Source: an uncultured Arenicella sp. (GTDB lineage Bacteria > Pseudomonadota > Gammaproteobacteria > Arenicellales > Arenicellaceae). From it: a stretch of DNA of 64,000 nucleotides. Positions 1 to 8,738 of this stretch are shown here, piece after piece. The translations under genes and the position numbers were made by a program. A model generated the notes under the pieces. That model made no database searches, was not told the DNA's origin, and saw only the letters and a program-made list of their open reading frames with translations. The DNA is taken from NCBI GenBank assembly GCA_937974565.1, contig CALJWL010000031.1:1-64000 (forward strand). The letters run 5' to 3'. Within the stretch, counting starts at the first letter, position 1, and each line of letters starts with the position of its first letter.

Positions 1-473
1 CCTAGGCCGCAGTGCGCCTGCAATTTGGTAAAAGTGCCAGATTGCAAGCTAAATCAACAACTTAAGGGGAAATATTGCCAGTGAAAACCGAATAATGAGA
101 AAACGGCTCGGTGAAAACGATTAAATCAGAGGTTCCCTAGAAGTTATAGTTAAGCCTAATACCAAAGGTCCATGGCTCTAATATATTGTGACAGGCTAGC
201 CACACCAAAGCTTGGTAAGGTTAAACTGTTTTCACAGTCAACTCAGTTCAAGTTCGACAACCCCATTATTCAGGTTATATTGGACGTTGGCAACGCTACG
301 GGAACACGCTAGATAAGCTAAAAGCCGCGCTGTGCTATCTTGCCGATTAAAGGCCAACGCACTCAAGGAAACTCCGAATAACGGCTTGGCAAGGACGCTA
401 TTTTCAATAGCTCTTCGTTTTCAAGACTGATGCATTAACAACAACCCTTTGCTGAAGGGTGCTTGAAATAGCC
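1..473. other. No clear gene; possible gene tail at window edge
   Basis: A plus-strand reading frame is open from base 1 to a TGA at 82-84. It encodes about 27 residues with three cysteines and could be the tail of a gene cut by the window edge, but it is too short to identify. The rest, up to the end of the minus-strand CBS gene, shows no coding pattern I can support. Confidence 0.3.
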
Positions 474-896
474 TTAATGCTCAGTTGGGTCTTCAGGCAA
501 TGCAAACTCTTTTACTGCTCTTAATAATTGACGACAAGTAACTTGACCTATGAGTATGCCGTCTTCTTGGATAACAGGGCGGCGGCGGTGTTTATGTTTC
601 AACATATCATTGGCGACGTCAACAATATTGTCAGTGGTTTTCACCGAAATCACTTGTTTGGTCATATATTCACTAACGGTGCCTACTGGGTTCTCGTTAT
701 ACACTGAACCGAGAATAGCCCTTAAACAATCCAGTTCTGATAACACGCCAATTAAGTGTCCACCATCGTCGACAACGCATAAACCCGAGACCTTGTAAAC
801 CAGCATCAAATGAATGGCGTCATAGACATTGCCGTCAGCTTTCATTTTCACAGGGTCGGTTAGCATATAATCTTTCATTTCAACTGAACGTAACAT
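474..896 (-). CDS. Tandem CBS-domain protein
   Basis: A 140-residue cytosolic protein made almost entirely of two CBS motifs, at about residues 10-65 and 75-132. Tandem CBS pairs (Bateman modules) bind adenosine nucleotides and act as energy or redox sensors. No catalytic domain is attached, so the partner is unknown. Each half carries the usual pattern of a short helix, a VxD strand and a glycine-leading turn, for example VVDDGGHLIGVLSE. The ATG at 896 is preceded by a good Shine-Dalgarno (AGGAG, about 7 bases upstream on the minus strand). It stands alone in its operon. Family assignment is firm; the specific role is unknown. Confidence 0.88.
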   Translation of the reverse strand: MLRSVEMKDYMLTDPVKMKADGNVYDAIHLMLVYKVSGLCVVDDGGHLIGVLSELDCLRAILGSVYNENPVGTVSEYMTKQVISVKTTDNIVDVANDMLKHKHRRRPVIQEDGILIGQVTCRQLLRAVKEFALPEDPTEH

Positions 897-1504
897 GTCT
901 TTCTCCTGTATAAATTTTTAGTGAGTATTGCTCAAAACCAGATTAAACACTTAACCTCTTTAAGTATTGCATAAGCGTATCTAGGGAAGCCTTGAAAAAG
1001 CCATTGAAGTATAAATAAAAGTTACTGAATATGATGAAAAAGCCCAGTTTTGCTGATTTAACCACGAGAATAAAAAGGAAATGACTCGCAAGGAGGGTTT
1101 CTGAACGGGATGGACTTAATGTTGTCGCCGTGGCTGATGCTCAAGCCAACCAATACCAAGTCTCCGAAAGGGGCAGGTGGTTATCCCTGATGTCAACCGA
1201 GATCTTACTACACACCTCTTTTATACAGTAATGGTGCGGCCTTAGTGAGAGTACAATCTTCTGTTTTCGACATTATTTCTAATCATGAAAACGAATCGGA
1301 ACTCTGTTTTCTCAGTTATGTGATCAATTTATGATTCGATGAAATTACGCCAAACCATTTAGCGAATTTGCCACTCGAATAACCTCAAAAATAACAGCGC
1401 TAACTTACTCATTCATCAAAAACCACTTTGTAAGCAAAACGTCAGGCACTTAAGCACGACTATGTTAGGCTTGCACTTCAACTAAAAACTTGATCAAGCA
1501 CATC
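897..1504. other. Gene-free intergenic stretch
   Basis: About 600 bases between the divergent CBS and hemJ genes. I see only short stop-rich frames on both strands and no convincing remnant. Promoters for both neighbours should lie here. Confidence 0.5.
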
Positions 1505-1915
1505 ATGTTATACGTAAAATCATTTCACATTATTGCCGTCATTTGTTGGATGGCCGCTATTTTCTATATGCCTCGCCTGTTCGTCTATCACTCAATGGCC
1601 GAAGACCAAGCCAGCCGAGAACGCTTTAAAATTATGGAACGCAAGCTCATGAAAACCATCATGACACCATCCATGATCGCAACGTGGGTGTTTGGTATTT
1701 GGTTGATATCTTATGGTTTCAATGGTGGCTGGCTGCACGCCAAGATATTGCTGGTGGTGGCTATGTCGGTCTACCATGGATGGTGCGCCTCAACCATGAA
1801 AAAATTTGAACGAGATGAAATACCTCATGGCCACGTATTTTACCGCTGGCTCAATGAATTGCCTGTTTTATTACTAATACCCATCGTATTCTTAGTCGTG
1901 TTAAAGCCTTTTTGA
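1505..1915 (+). CDS. hemJ: Protoporphyrinogen oxidase HemJ
   Basis: This inner-membrane protein oxidises protoporphyrinogen IX to protoporphyrin IX, the penultimate step of haem synthesis, in bacteria that lack HemG or HemY. The 136-residue product has about four membrane segments. It shows family features: the N-terminal MLYVKSFHIIAVICW helix with a conserved His, then the LPRLFVYH-like segment (here MPRLFVYH) and a HAKILLV motif before the third helix. A TTG at 1490 would add five residues, but the ATG at 1505 gives the family's standard N-terminus and is preferred. It is monocistronic, with a stem-loop overlapping its stop codon. Confidence 0.9.
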   Translation: MLYVKSFHIIAVICWMAAIFYMPRLFVYHSMAEDQASRERFKIMERKLMKTIMTPSMIATWVFGIWLISYGFNGGWLHAKILLVVAMSVYHGWCASTMKKFERDEIPHGHVFYRWLNELPVLLLIPIVFLVVLKPF

Positions 1916-1934
1916 TCCAATCAAGGCTTTCTTA
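1903..1934 (+). terminator. Candidate hemJ terminator
   Basis: AAAGCC (1903-1908) and TTGAT (1912-1916) pair with ATCAA-GGCTTT (1920-1930) across a 3-base loop, with a small bulge. A short T-rich tail follows. The stop codon lies inside the stem. A second stem-loop, GGGCACCT/AGGTGCCC at 1952-1974, lacks a T-tract. Confidence 0.5.
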
Positions 1935-2341
1935 ATTTATACGTTCCTCAGGGGCACCTCACTTTAAGGTGCCCAAACATGGCACCGTAAAGCACGCTCG
2001 CAAAACCTTCGTCAACTTTTTTCTGACGACAATTAAAGCGTTGTCGATGACTGCCTGTATCGGGACAACACGGCGCTATTCACCACCTTTCTGTTTATGC
2101 GCTCAACGCGGCGTTACTTAAACAGTCAAACGTTCACCAACTCAACCCACTCTTCATGTAGAGCCACCTCGCCAACCTTTCTTTCTCAATGTTGGTGCAG
2201 AGCTTATGCGCAAATAGTGGGTCTGTTATTACACTCTTTACTCATCGTAAAGAATTCATCGATCGTCTATTTGAAGTTCATTTGAACCTTCAGCCATTAA
2301 CCTCTTGCGTATTGCAACTAACACAGACATGGAATACGACG
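1935..2341. other. Gene-free stretch upstream of hydrolase
   Basis: About 400 bases with no supported gene. An in-frame extension of the next hydrolase reaches back to 2189, but the added 51 residues look non-coding and lie upstream of the signal peptide. Confidence 0.45.
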
Positions 2342-3259
2342 ATGATATTAACAAAACCGGTTTTTCTAATAGGGTTGGTGGCTGCCTTTATGACATCCAC
2401 ACTTTTTGCCAAAGAGTTACCCAAACCAACTCAAGCGTTGGGTCAAGCCTATCTATCACATTGGTTCTCTCACGATTCAGCCGAGAAACCTAATTTAAAC
2501 CTAACCCCATTGGCCGACGATGAACTCGGCAAGCGTGCCGAGCTTCGCTTCACCAGTGATGATGGGCACGCTGTCAATGGCCTAATCGCGTTTCCTAAAG
2601 GCCGACGATCGTACTCAAAAAAACTGGCGCTGGCATTACATCCAATGGGCATAGACCAGCAATTTTGGTGGAGCAACAAAAACCCACTATCAACACAACA
2701 ACTGACGGCCCGACTGCGAGAGCAAGGTTATACGGTGATCAGCCTTGACGCTCGCCAGCACGGTAAGCGTGGTCGGAAAAATTTTGGTCCTCGTGAATTA
2801 TTAAAACGCGCGCACAGCGTCGAACCCAGAGTTTATATTGATACCATCATTGGCTCAGTACGAGACTATCGCATTGTTTTAGATTGGGCCAAAAGTGAGT
2901 TTAAACCAGAAGATGTGCTGGTGATGGGCTACAGCATGGGGGCTCAAATGAGCTTGCTATTAGCCAGTTATGAACCCAGCATAAAGACAATCGTGGCCAT
3001 GGTGCCGCCATACGTAAGTTCACCCACTTCGCCTGTAGCACCGCGAATCCACACCCACCGTATCAACGACGCAAAGGTCTTGTGGTTGGCTGGTACCAAA
3101 GACCCTTACTCAAACAAGCATCAAACTCAACGCACGTTTGACCAAATCACAAGTGACGATAAAACCTTGAAATGGTTCGATGCTGGCCACCGCTTACCAC
3201 TCGAATTTTTGAACACCACATTAGCGTTCTTTGATTCACTGCATGCGGAAGGTGAGTAA
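2342..3259 (+). CDS. Exported alpha/beta-hydrolase
   Basis: A 305-residue alpha/beta-hydrolase, probably a periplasmic or secreted esterase or peptidase-like enzyme; the substrate is unknown. Starting at the ATG at 2342 gives a classic signal peptide (MILTKPVFLIGLVAAF...TLFA) with cleavage near residue 23. The nucleophile elbow is GYSMG (Ser about residue 198), a candidate acid lies in the GTKDPYS segment, and the catalytic His is in DAGHRLP (about residue 283). An upstream in-frame ATG at 2189 would bury the signal peptide and is rejected. The stop overlaps the start of the following ABC ATPase frame (TAATG), so the two were once translationally coupled. This recalls tesA-ybbA loci, where a hydrolase sits beside a lipoprotein-type ABC ATPase. 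Confidence 0.8.
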   Translation: MILTKPVFLIGLVAAFMTSTLFAKELPKPTQALGQAYLSHWFSHDSAEKPNLNLTPLADDELGKRAELRFTSDDGHAVNGLIAFPKGRRSYSKKLALALHPMGIDQQFWWSNKNPLSTQQLTARLREQGYTVISLDARQHGKRGRKNFGPRELLKRAHSVEPRVYIDTIIGSVRDYRIVLDWAKSEFKPEDVLVMGYSMGAQMSLLLASYEPSIKTIVAMVPPYVSSPTSPVAPRIHTHRINDAKVLWLAGTKDPYSNKHQTQRTFDQITSDDKTLKWFDAGHRLPLEFLNTTLAFFDSLHAEGE

Positions 3260-3799
3260 TGAATTCGATACTTTCAGCGCGATCAATTAAACGAGAAGTT
3301 AACACCGCCACGAGGGTATTAACCCTACTCGACAACGTTAGCCTGGATCTCAAGGCTGGCGAATCTATGGCAATACAGGGCGCGTCTGGCAGCGGTAAGT
3401 CAACCTTGTTAAGCGGATTGGCTGGTAAAACTGGGCTTAACAGATCGCCTCAATCACTTTCCACGCCAACTGTCTGGGGGTGAGCAACAACGCGTTGTTT
3501 TGTGTCGGGCGTTTGCTGTAAGGCCTGACACTTTATTCGCCGACGAACCCACTGCAAATCTTGATACGGCGACCGCCGAGACTGTATTGAATCACTTATT
3601 CTCTTTGCAACGCGAGTTGAACACAAGCATGGTCATTGCCACTCATGATCGATCCTTAAAGGCATCGGCGAGCGCTTCGGGTGTACTCTTATTGCAAACT
3701 CAGAAGATGAAAATAGATACGTATACTCAGTACTGTTTCCCTAAAGAATTTCTTATTTATAATGTGCCCGCGCAAATTAACACGGACACAAACGGCTAA
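3259..3799 (+). pseudogene. Broken ABC transporter ATPase (YbbA/LolD-like)
   Basis: The first frame (3259-3483) encodes an intact Walker A, GASGSGKST, then reaches GLAGKTGL at about residues 55-60. A second frame, shifted by one base, continues from about 3443 with the family's RLNHFPRQLSGGEQQRV signature, Walker B (TLFADEPTANLD) and the H-loop (IATHD). Two lesions are visible. About 60 residues normally found between Walker A and the signature (including the Q-loop) are missing, and one extra base near 3442 breaks the frame. The 35-residue tail after the H-loop does not look native. The cognate FtsX-like permease that normally follows is absent. The protein cannot work as an ATPase. Confidence 0.85.
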
Positions 3800-3910
3800 A
3801 TTCACCGATGAATAAAAATTTGAATGTGCTTTCTAAAAATCGGGCACTTTATGTTGGGCATCCATGCGTGTCAGTACTTTAGAAGCGCTCAGCTATCGCA
3901 TTTAGAAGGC

Positions 3911-4672
3911 TCAGTTTTTATGAACCAACACACCGCCGGGCGCCTGACAAACAGGCATTAACTCCATTCTGTTCACGTTTAGGTGTGGGGGTTGTTGAAC
4001 CAACCAAGATATAGTTTCAGCGATATCTTCTGGCCTCATTGGTTGGCAATTTTCATACGTTGCGCCGACCTTGTTTTGATCGCCTTCATAACGCACATCA
4101 GAAAACTCTGTGCCACCGATTAGGCCCGGTTCCAGATTGGTGACTTTAATTGAGGTGCCGATAAGATCCGCTCTTAAGCCTAAGGTAAAATGCTCTACAA
4201 AGGCTTTTGACGCACCATAAACGTTGCCGCCTTTGTAAGCGTAAGTGCCGGCAATAGAGCCAATATTAATGATATGCCCTTTGTTTCGTCCAACCATTTC
4301 AGGCAGTATTTGACGAGTAAGAAACGCCAAAGCGATGCAATTAGTTTGGATCATGGTCTCCCAGTGTTCCCACTTTGTTTCATAACCAGGCTCTAAACCT
4401 AGGGCCAGACCCGCGTTATTAACTAACACATCGATGTTCTGGAAATAAGGCGGCAACTCGTTGAGGGCTTGGGTCATTTGTGCATGATCGGTCACATCAC
4501 ACGTAATCACATGATGGCCACCTCCTAACTCTTTGTTTAAAGAATCAAGCTTTTCTTGCCTTCTGGCCACCAAGATTAATGAAAACCCCAACTCATTTAA
4601 ACTACGAGCAGTGGCGGCACCAATACCAACCGAAGCGCCTGTAATTAGCGCAATGCGTTTTTGAATTGCCAT
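3911..4672 (-). CDS. SDR-family NAD(P)-dependent oxidoreductase (YdfG-like)
   Basis: A 253-residue classical short-chain dehydrogenase. Visible motifs are the N-terminal cofactor loop TGASVGIGAAT (Gly-x3-Gly-x-Gly), the NNAGLALG motif, the catalytic Ser in the NIGSIAGTYAYKGG segment, and YxxxK as YGASKAF. Length and overall pattern resemble YdfG, an NADP-dependent 3-hydroxy acid/serine dehydrogenase, including the GTEFSDVRYEGD stretch that is characteristic of that group. The ATG at 4672 starts directly at the first beta-strand; an upstream ATG at 4702 would add ten unlikely residues. Single gene, no obvious operon partner. Substrate is inferred from family only. Confidence 0.85.
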   Translation of the reverse strand: MAIQKRIALITGASVGIGAATARSLNELGFSLILVARRQEKLDSLNKELGGGHHVITCDVTDHAQMTQALNELPPYFQNIDVLVNNAGLALGLEPGYETKWEHWETMIQTNCIALAFLTRQILPEMVGRNKGHIINIGSIAGTYAYKGGNVYGASKAFVEHFTLGLRADLIGTSIKVTNLEPGLIGGTEFSDVRYEGDQNKVGATYENCQPMRPEDIAETISWLVQQPPHLNVNRMELMPVCQAPGGVLVHKN

Positions 4673-5006
4673 ACTAGAAACCGTTCTCAAAGCGACCAAC
4701 ATCTATTTGGCTCTGATTATAGGTTGATTGAGATTTAGCTTCTAACCTAAATGTTCGTATTAGTCGATTACGACCATGCAATCCGCCCTATAAACACACC
4801 AAGACAAACCGATTATCGTTTGTTTTTATTGGCACGCAAATTTCATCATTTTCTGGCACCATTTTTTTCAATGCCCCCATGCCTTGATCCGTCACTCGAA
4901 AACCTTGGCCTCCTGTCATGCCACTGCGTTGGTGAAGTTTTGCCAGCGCATTGGTGAATCAGGAGTGCGACTGATTTTCAGTTTATCGGTGTTGTTGGCA
5001 AGCAGG
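4673..5006. other. Gene-free stretch between SDR gene and IS remnant
   Basis: No supported gene. A short plus-strand frame at 4751-4957 has a composition unlike a real protein. The promoter of the SDR gene should be at its left side. Confidence 0.4.
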
Positions 5007-5490
5007 CTGAAGAAGGCGCTCAAGCGCTTGCGCACCATTGCAGGGGGGTGATGCGTGAATTAAAGCGCATCCTACCCACCTCAGTACTGGCTCAACAAGA
5101 GGAGAACTTTGCTTGTATCAATGGGTGATTGATCAGCGCCCCAAGGAGAAGAACAAAGTCTCAGTGGTGTCGACGAAAGACAGCAACATCATTGTGGGGT
5201 GGTAGATTGAGGGTATCGGGAGGCAAGGAAACACATTCCAGATGAGATAGATCTCTTGCCACCCAGTACCCCCTCTTAAAAGAGACAATGCTTATTAGCG
5301 GCAAAAGAAACGAGTGCTGTGCCGTAGACGACTGACGATTGAGCCGATCATTGGTAATCTTATACAGGATTACCGGTTACCAAGAAACTGGCTCAAAGGC
5401 AATGAGGGAGATGCCATCAATCTTTATATGGCGACCTGCGCCTGAAATTTGAGAAAGTGGGTGGTGGCTTTCTTATTGTTTAAAAATAGT
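5007..5490 (+). mobile_element. Degenerate IS5-family transposase remnant
   Basis: Translating across several frames recovers pieces of an IS5-type DDE transposase in the right order. KALKRLRTIAG (from about 5007) runs, after a frameshift, into GVMRELKRILP. Next comes DQRPKEKNKV (about 5125-5155), the usual lead-in to the catalytic core. The most legible part is 5320-5490: RRRLTIEPIIGNL, then NWLKGNEGDAINL, an in-frame TGA where the family reads FN, and LRKWVVAFLL. The 5' third of the gene and the terminal inverted repeats are not recognisable. It is a fossil and cannot transpose. Confidence 0.75.
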
Positions 5491-5992
5491 CGATTGATAG
5501 GTGTTGTGGTGACCCAAATCAGCCTAAATTCCGCAAACGAAGCACCTGAGATGATCGAGACACTATTTGTTTACGGATCAATATGCTCTGGAGAGTGGTA
5601 TTTTTCAGGACCGACTACTTAATTGGGCATTAGCGGCTTGAGATGCTAATAAGCAAGGAATGGTCAGTATCACCCACCAGATGGAAATAAGAATGTGCTT
5701 TATGGTCTTCATAAATAAAGACCGTAATAAAACAACTCGTCGCTGAAGGGGGGTTGTAATGGGTGAAACGGGGTCACTCAAATTTTTAGTATGCATTTTC
5801 AGTCGTCTAATAACGATGGCCGTTAGAACACCCAGCAGATCAACGTCAGACACTTAAAAATGATGTCAATTTAAACCACAAATTGCACCACGTGTTTAGT
5901 AAGAATCGCGTGGTAAATCTAAAACAGTCTGTACGAGGAGTCATACCAGCTTACGTTGATACCCGCACAGCAATCAGCCATTAATATGTATT

Positions 5993-6027
5993 ATCAACCC
6001 ATCTAACCCATCTAACCCATCTAACCC
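5993..6027. repeat. 9-bp tandem repeat, ATCTAACCC
   Basis: Three perfect copies of ATCTAACCC (6001-6027) are preceded by an 8-base imperfect copy (5993-6000). A microsatellite-like run in intergenic DNA. Confidence 0.9.
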
Positions 6028-6046
6028 ACACCAATCATAGATACGA

Positions 6047-6079
6047 ATAACATTATCCGCAATTGCCGATAATTGTTAT
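6047..6079. repeat. 33-bp near-perfect palindrome downstream of pepN
   Basis: ATAACATTATC and GATAATTGTTAT flank a GCAATTGC centre; the arms match except for one indel and the base pair beside the centre. It lies about 50 bases past the pepN stop and has no T-tract, so it is more like a protein-binding palindrome or a cruciform than a terminator. Confidence 0.6.
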
Positions 6080-6130
6080 TAAATGATTGGTTAAAAAACT
6101 CATTTAAACCAATGATATAGCGTTAAAAAT

Positions 6131-8737
6131 CTAATTTTTTAACGCCTTACTGACAATTTCTGACACATCTTTTGCTAACCCAGACTCATCATTGATTCGT
6201 TCTAATTGTCGTTGCATTTTATGGCGATAAGGTTCTGAGTGACTGCGCCAATTGTTAAAAGTGCCGGCTATCCGAGCCGCTACTTGCGGGTTAATTGTGT
6301 TTAATTCAATCACTTTATTCGCAATAAATTCATAACCCGCCCCGCTTTCTTGGTGAAATGCCACCAAGTTTGAAGTAAACGCCCCGATTAATGAGCGTAC
6401 TTTATTTGGGTTATTGATTGAAAACTCTGGGTGTTTACACAAAGCTTTAACGTCTTCCAACGCATCAATCGCGGGCCTCATGGCTTGCAAAGCAAACCAT
6501 TTATCAAGAACCAAGGTTTGCTCTTTCCACTGGCTATAAAAATCTTCCACTAATAACCTACGTTCTGGGTAAGTCGAGTGAACAAGTGAAGCGAAGGCGG
6601 CCAAACGATCGGTCATATTATTCGCCACATGATATTGATGGCTGGCTAACGCATGATAGGCGGCTTGACCGGTTGCAACCAAATAAGACAGGGCTCGATT
6701 TTTCAAGGCTCGCTCTGCTACCGCTTCTGCGGATAATGAAAACTCAGAACGTTGATTGTTGTTTGCGTAAAGCGCGTGAAATTGCGATTCAAGATCGCGC
6801 GCCAAGCGTGCTACGCATTGCTCTCTTACTGATGCCACTTTTTGTGGGTCAACAGGGTTAAGTAAGCCTGCAATATAAGCGCTCGATGGCAAGGTGAGCA
6901 TCTCTGATAAAATTGCTTTGTCTTCAGGGGAAGACTCTATCAATTGTCTAAAGGCAGACAGCAACGTAGCGTAATCAGCCTCATTTAATGTGCCTGTATT
7001 GATGGCTGGCAAGACCACCTTCAAGCACAGTTCTTGCATCGCTTCCCAGCGGGAAAAGCCATTATCGTCAACAGCAACTAAAGATAAAAGGTCGGCCGTA
7101 TCGCGCTCTAAATTTAATTTTATTGGCGCCGAAAAATCTCTTAGTATTGACAGAACCGGCTCTTCAGTAAAATTGTCAAAAGCAAATGTTTGCGATGCTT
7201 GGGTTAGTGACAACGTCTGTTCTACACGCTTCTCGCCAGACTTATAAAACAACGCTATTTTTATTGGTATTTGAAACGGGTCTTTGCTTTGTTGCCCCGC
7301 AGTGGGCGGGCAATGTTGTGTGAAATCGAGTTTATAAGTGCCATCAGCGTAATGTGTTTTAACATCCACCACAGGAGTGCCTGATTGCGTATACCAATTG
7401 CGGAACTGCGTGAGATCCACATCATTGGCCTGCTCCATTGAAGCGATAAAATCCTCTGTCGTAACCGCCTGACCATCGTACCTATCAAAATAAAGGTCCG
7501 TGCCTTTACGAAAAGCATCCGTCCCCAACAAACTGTGCATCATCCGTATGACTTCGGCTCCTTTCTCATAAATGGTGACCGTGTAAAAATTATTGATCTC
7601 TTCGTACGAGTCAGGCCGAATTGGGTGCGCCATCGGGCCCGCATCTTCTTTAAACTGATAAGCACGTAGCACTTGTACATCCCTAATTCGCTTGACGGCG
7701 CGCGACCCCATATCACCGCTAAACTCTTGATCCCTGAATACCGTAAAACCTTCTTTTAAGCTCAATTGAAACCAATCTCGGCACGTCACACGATTGCCTG
7801 ACCAGTTATGAAAGTATTCGTGGCCTATCACACTTTCAATGCCTTCAAAGTCGGCATCAGTGGCGGTTTGTTGATCAGCCAGTACATACTTCGAATTGAA
7901 GATGTTCAGGCCTTTATTTTCCATGGCGCCCATATTGAAATCATCAACGGCAACCACGTTATAGACACTAAGGTCATACTCACGCCCATATGTTTGTTCA
8001 TCCCACTGCATGGATTTTTGCAACGAAACAAGAGCGTATTCACATTTATCAATATTATGAGCCTGAGTGTAAATATTAAGCTCGACCTGCATTCCACTCA
8101 TGGTAGTGAAACGGCCAGATATAGATTCAAGATCACCCGCAACCAAAGCAAATAGATAACAAGGTTTAGGGTGCGGATCGTGCCACTTAACCCAATGTGT
8201 GCCATCTTTATTATCACCCGAACCCGTCAGGTTTCCGTTTGACAATAGTACTGGGCAAGTGGTTTTATCTGCCTCTAAAGTGACCGTGTATTCACTTAAC
8301 ACATCAGGCCTATCAAGAAAATAAGTGATGCGCCTGAAGCCTTCTGCTTCGCATTGAGTGCAGAAGTTTCCACTGGATTGATACAACCCAGATAACTCCG
8401 TGTTCTTCTTAGGCTCACTTTCCGTTACGATCTCAAGGTCAAACGTTTTTAGAGCCGTTGGCAACACTAAAAACTCTTCATCAATCGTATAGTCGGCGCT
8501 ATTTAAGGGGTCACCATTGATAGAAACGCGTAATAGCGTCATTTTTTCCCCATTCAATACTAACGGCAAACAATGGTCGCCATTGCGCTTGATTAAAAGA
8601 GACGCCGTGATCGTTGCTTTGCTTTCACCCAGCTCAGCTTTTAAGTCAACCTTTGGTATAAAAAAGTCAGGCGCTTTGTAGTCGCGCAAATAAATGGTGC
8701 GGTCTTGCGTTGGGGCATTTAGATCGGTTTCTAACAT
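6131..8737 (-). CDS. pepN: Aminopeptidase N
   Basis: A cytosolic M1-family zinc metallopeptidase that removes N-terminal residues from peptides in the final stage of protein turnover. At 868 residues it matches the usual length of about 870. The substrate-recognition motif GAMEN is at about residue 260, and the zinc site is HEYFHNW at about residue 297 followed by the downstream Glu in the LKEGFTVFRDQE segment. The C-terminal helical DUF3458-type domain is complete. It is the third gene of a minus-strand run with thpR and the PHP phosphatase; only one base separates its start (8737) from the stop of the PHP gene (8739), which suggests translational coupling. Confidence 0.97.
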   Translation of the reverse strand: MLETDLNAPTQDRTIYLRDYKAPDFFIPKVDLKAELGESKATITASLLIKRNGDHCLPLVLNGEKMTLLRVSINGDPLNSADYTIDEEFLVLPTALKTFDLEIVTESEPKKNTELSGLYQSSGNFCTQCEAEGFRRITYFLDRPDVLSEYTVTLEADKTTCPVLLSNGNLTGSGDNKDGTHWVKWHDPHPKPCYLFALVAGDLESISGRFTTMSGMQVELNIYTQAHNIDKCEYALVSLQKSMQWDEQTYGREYDLSVYNVVAVDDFNMGAMENKGLNIFNSKYVLADQQTATDADFEGIESVIGHEYFHNWSGNRVTCRDWFQLSLKEGFTVFRDQEFSGDMGSRAVKRIRDVQVLRAYQFKEDAGPMAHPIRPDSYEEINNFYTVTIYEKGAEVIRMMHSLLGTDAFRKGTDLYFDRYDGQAVTTEDFIASMEQANDVDLTQFRNWYTQSGTPVVDVKTHYADGTYKLDFTQHCPPTAGQQSKDPFQIPIKIALFYKSGEKRVEQTLSLTQASQTFAFDNFTEEPVLSILRDFSAPIKLNLERDTADLLSLVAVDDNGFSRWEAMQELCLKVVLPAINTGTLNEADYATLLSAFRQLIESSPEDKAILSEMLTLPSSAYIAGLLNPVDPQKVASVREQCVARLARDLESQFHALYANNNQRSEFSLSAEAVAERALKNRALSYLVATGQAAYHALASHQYHVANNMTDRLAAFASLVHSTYPERRLLVEDFYSQWKEQTLVLDKWFALQAMRPAIDALEDVKALCKHPEFSINNPNKVRSLIGAFTSNLVAFHQESGAGYEFIANKVIELNTINPQVAARIAGTFNNWRSHSEPYRHKMQRQLERINDESGLAKDVSEIVSKALKN

Positions 8738-8738
8738 A

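Larger units (their letters stand above)
5491..6130. other. Gene-poor stretch downstream of pepN
   Basis: No confident gene. A minus-strand frame from an ATG at 5712 to 5605 encodes 35 residues that look like a signal peptide (MKTIKHILISIWWVILTI, then ASQAANA) and stop right after the predicted cleavage site. It could be the stump of an exported protein's gene, but it has no good ribosome-binding site. The stretch also holds a short tandem repeat (5993-6027) and a palindrome (6047-6079), described separately. Confidence 0.4.

Noticed and set aside
1952-1974. GGGCACCT/AGGTGCCC stem-loop as a terminator
   Set aside because: No T-tract on either strand; noted only as structure.
2189-2341. N-terminal extension of the exported hydrolase
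   Set aside because: It would place 51 non-hydrophobic residues before a clear signal peptide; the ATG at 2342 is better.
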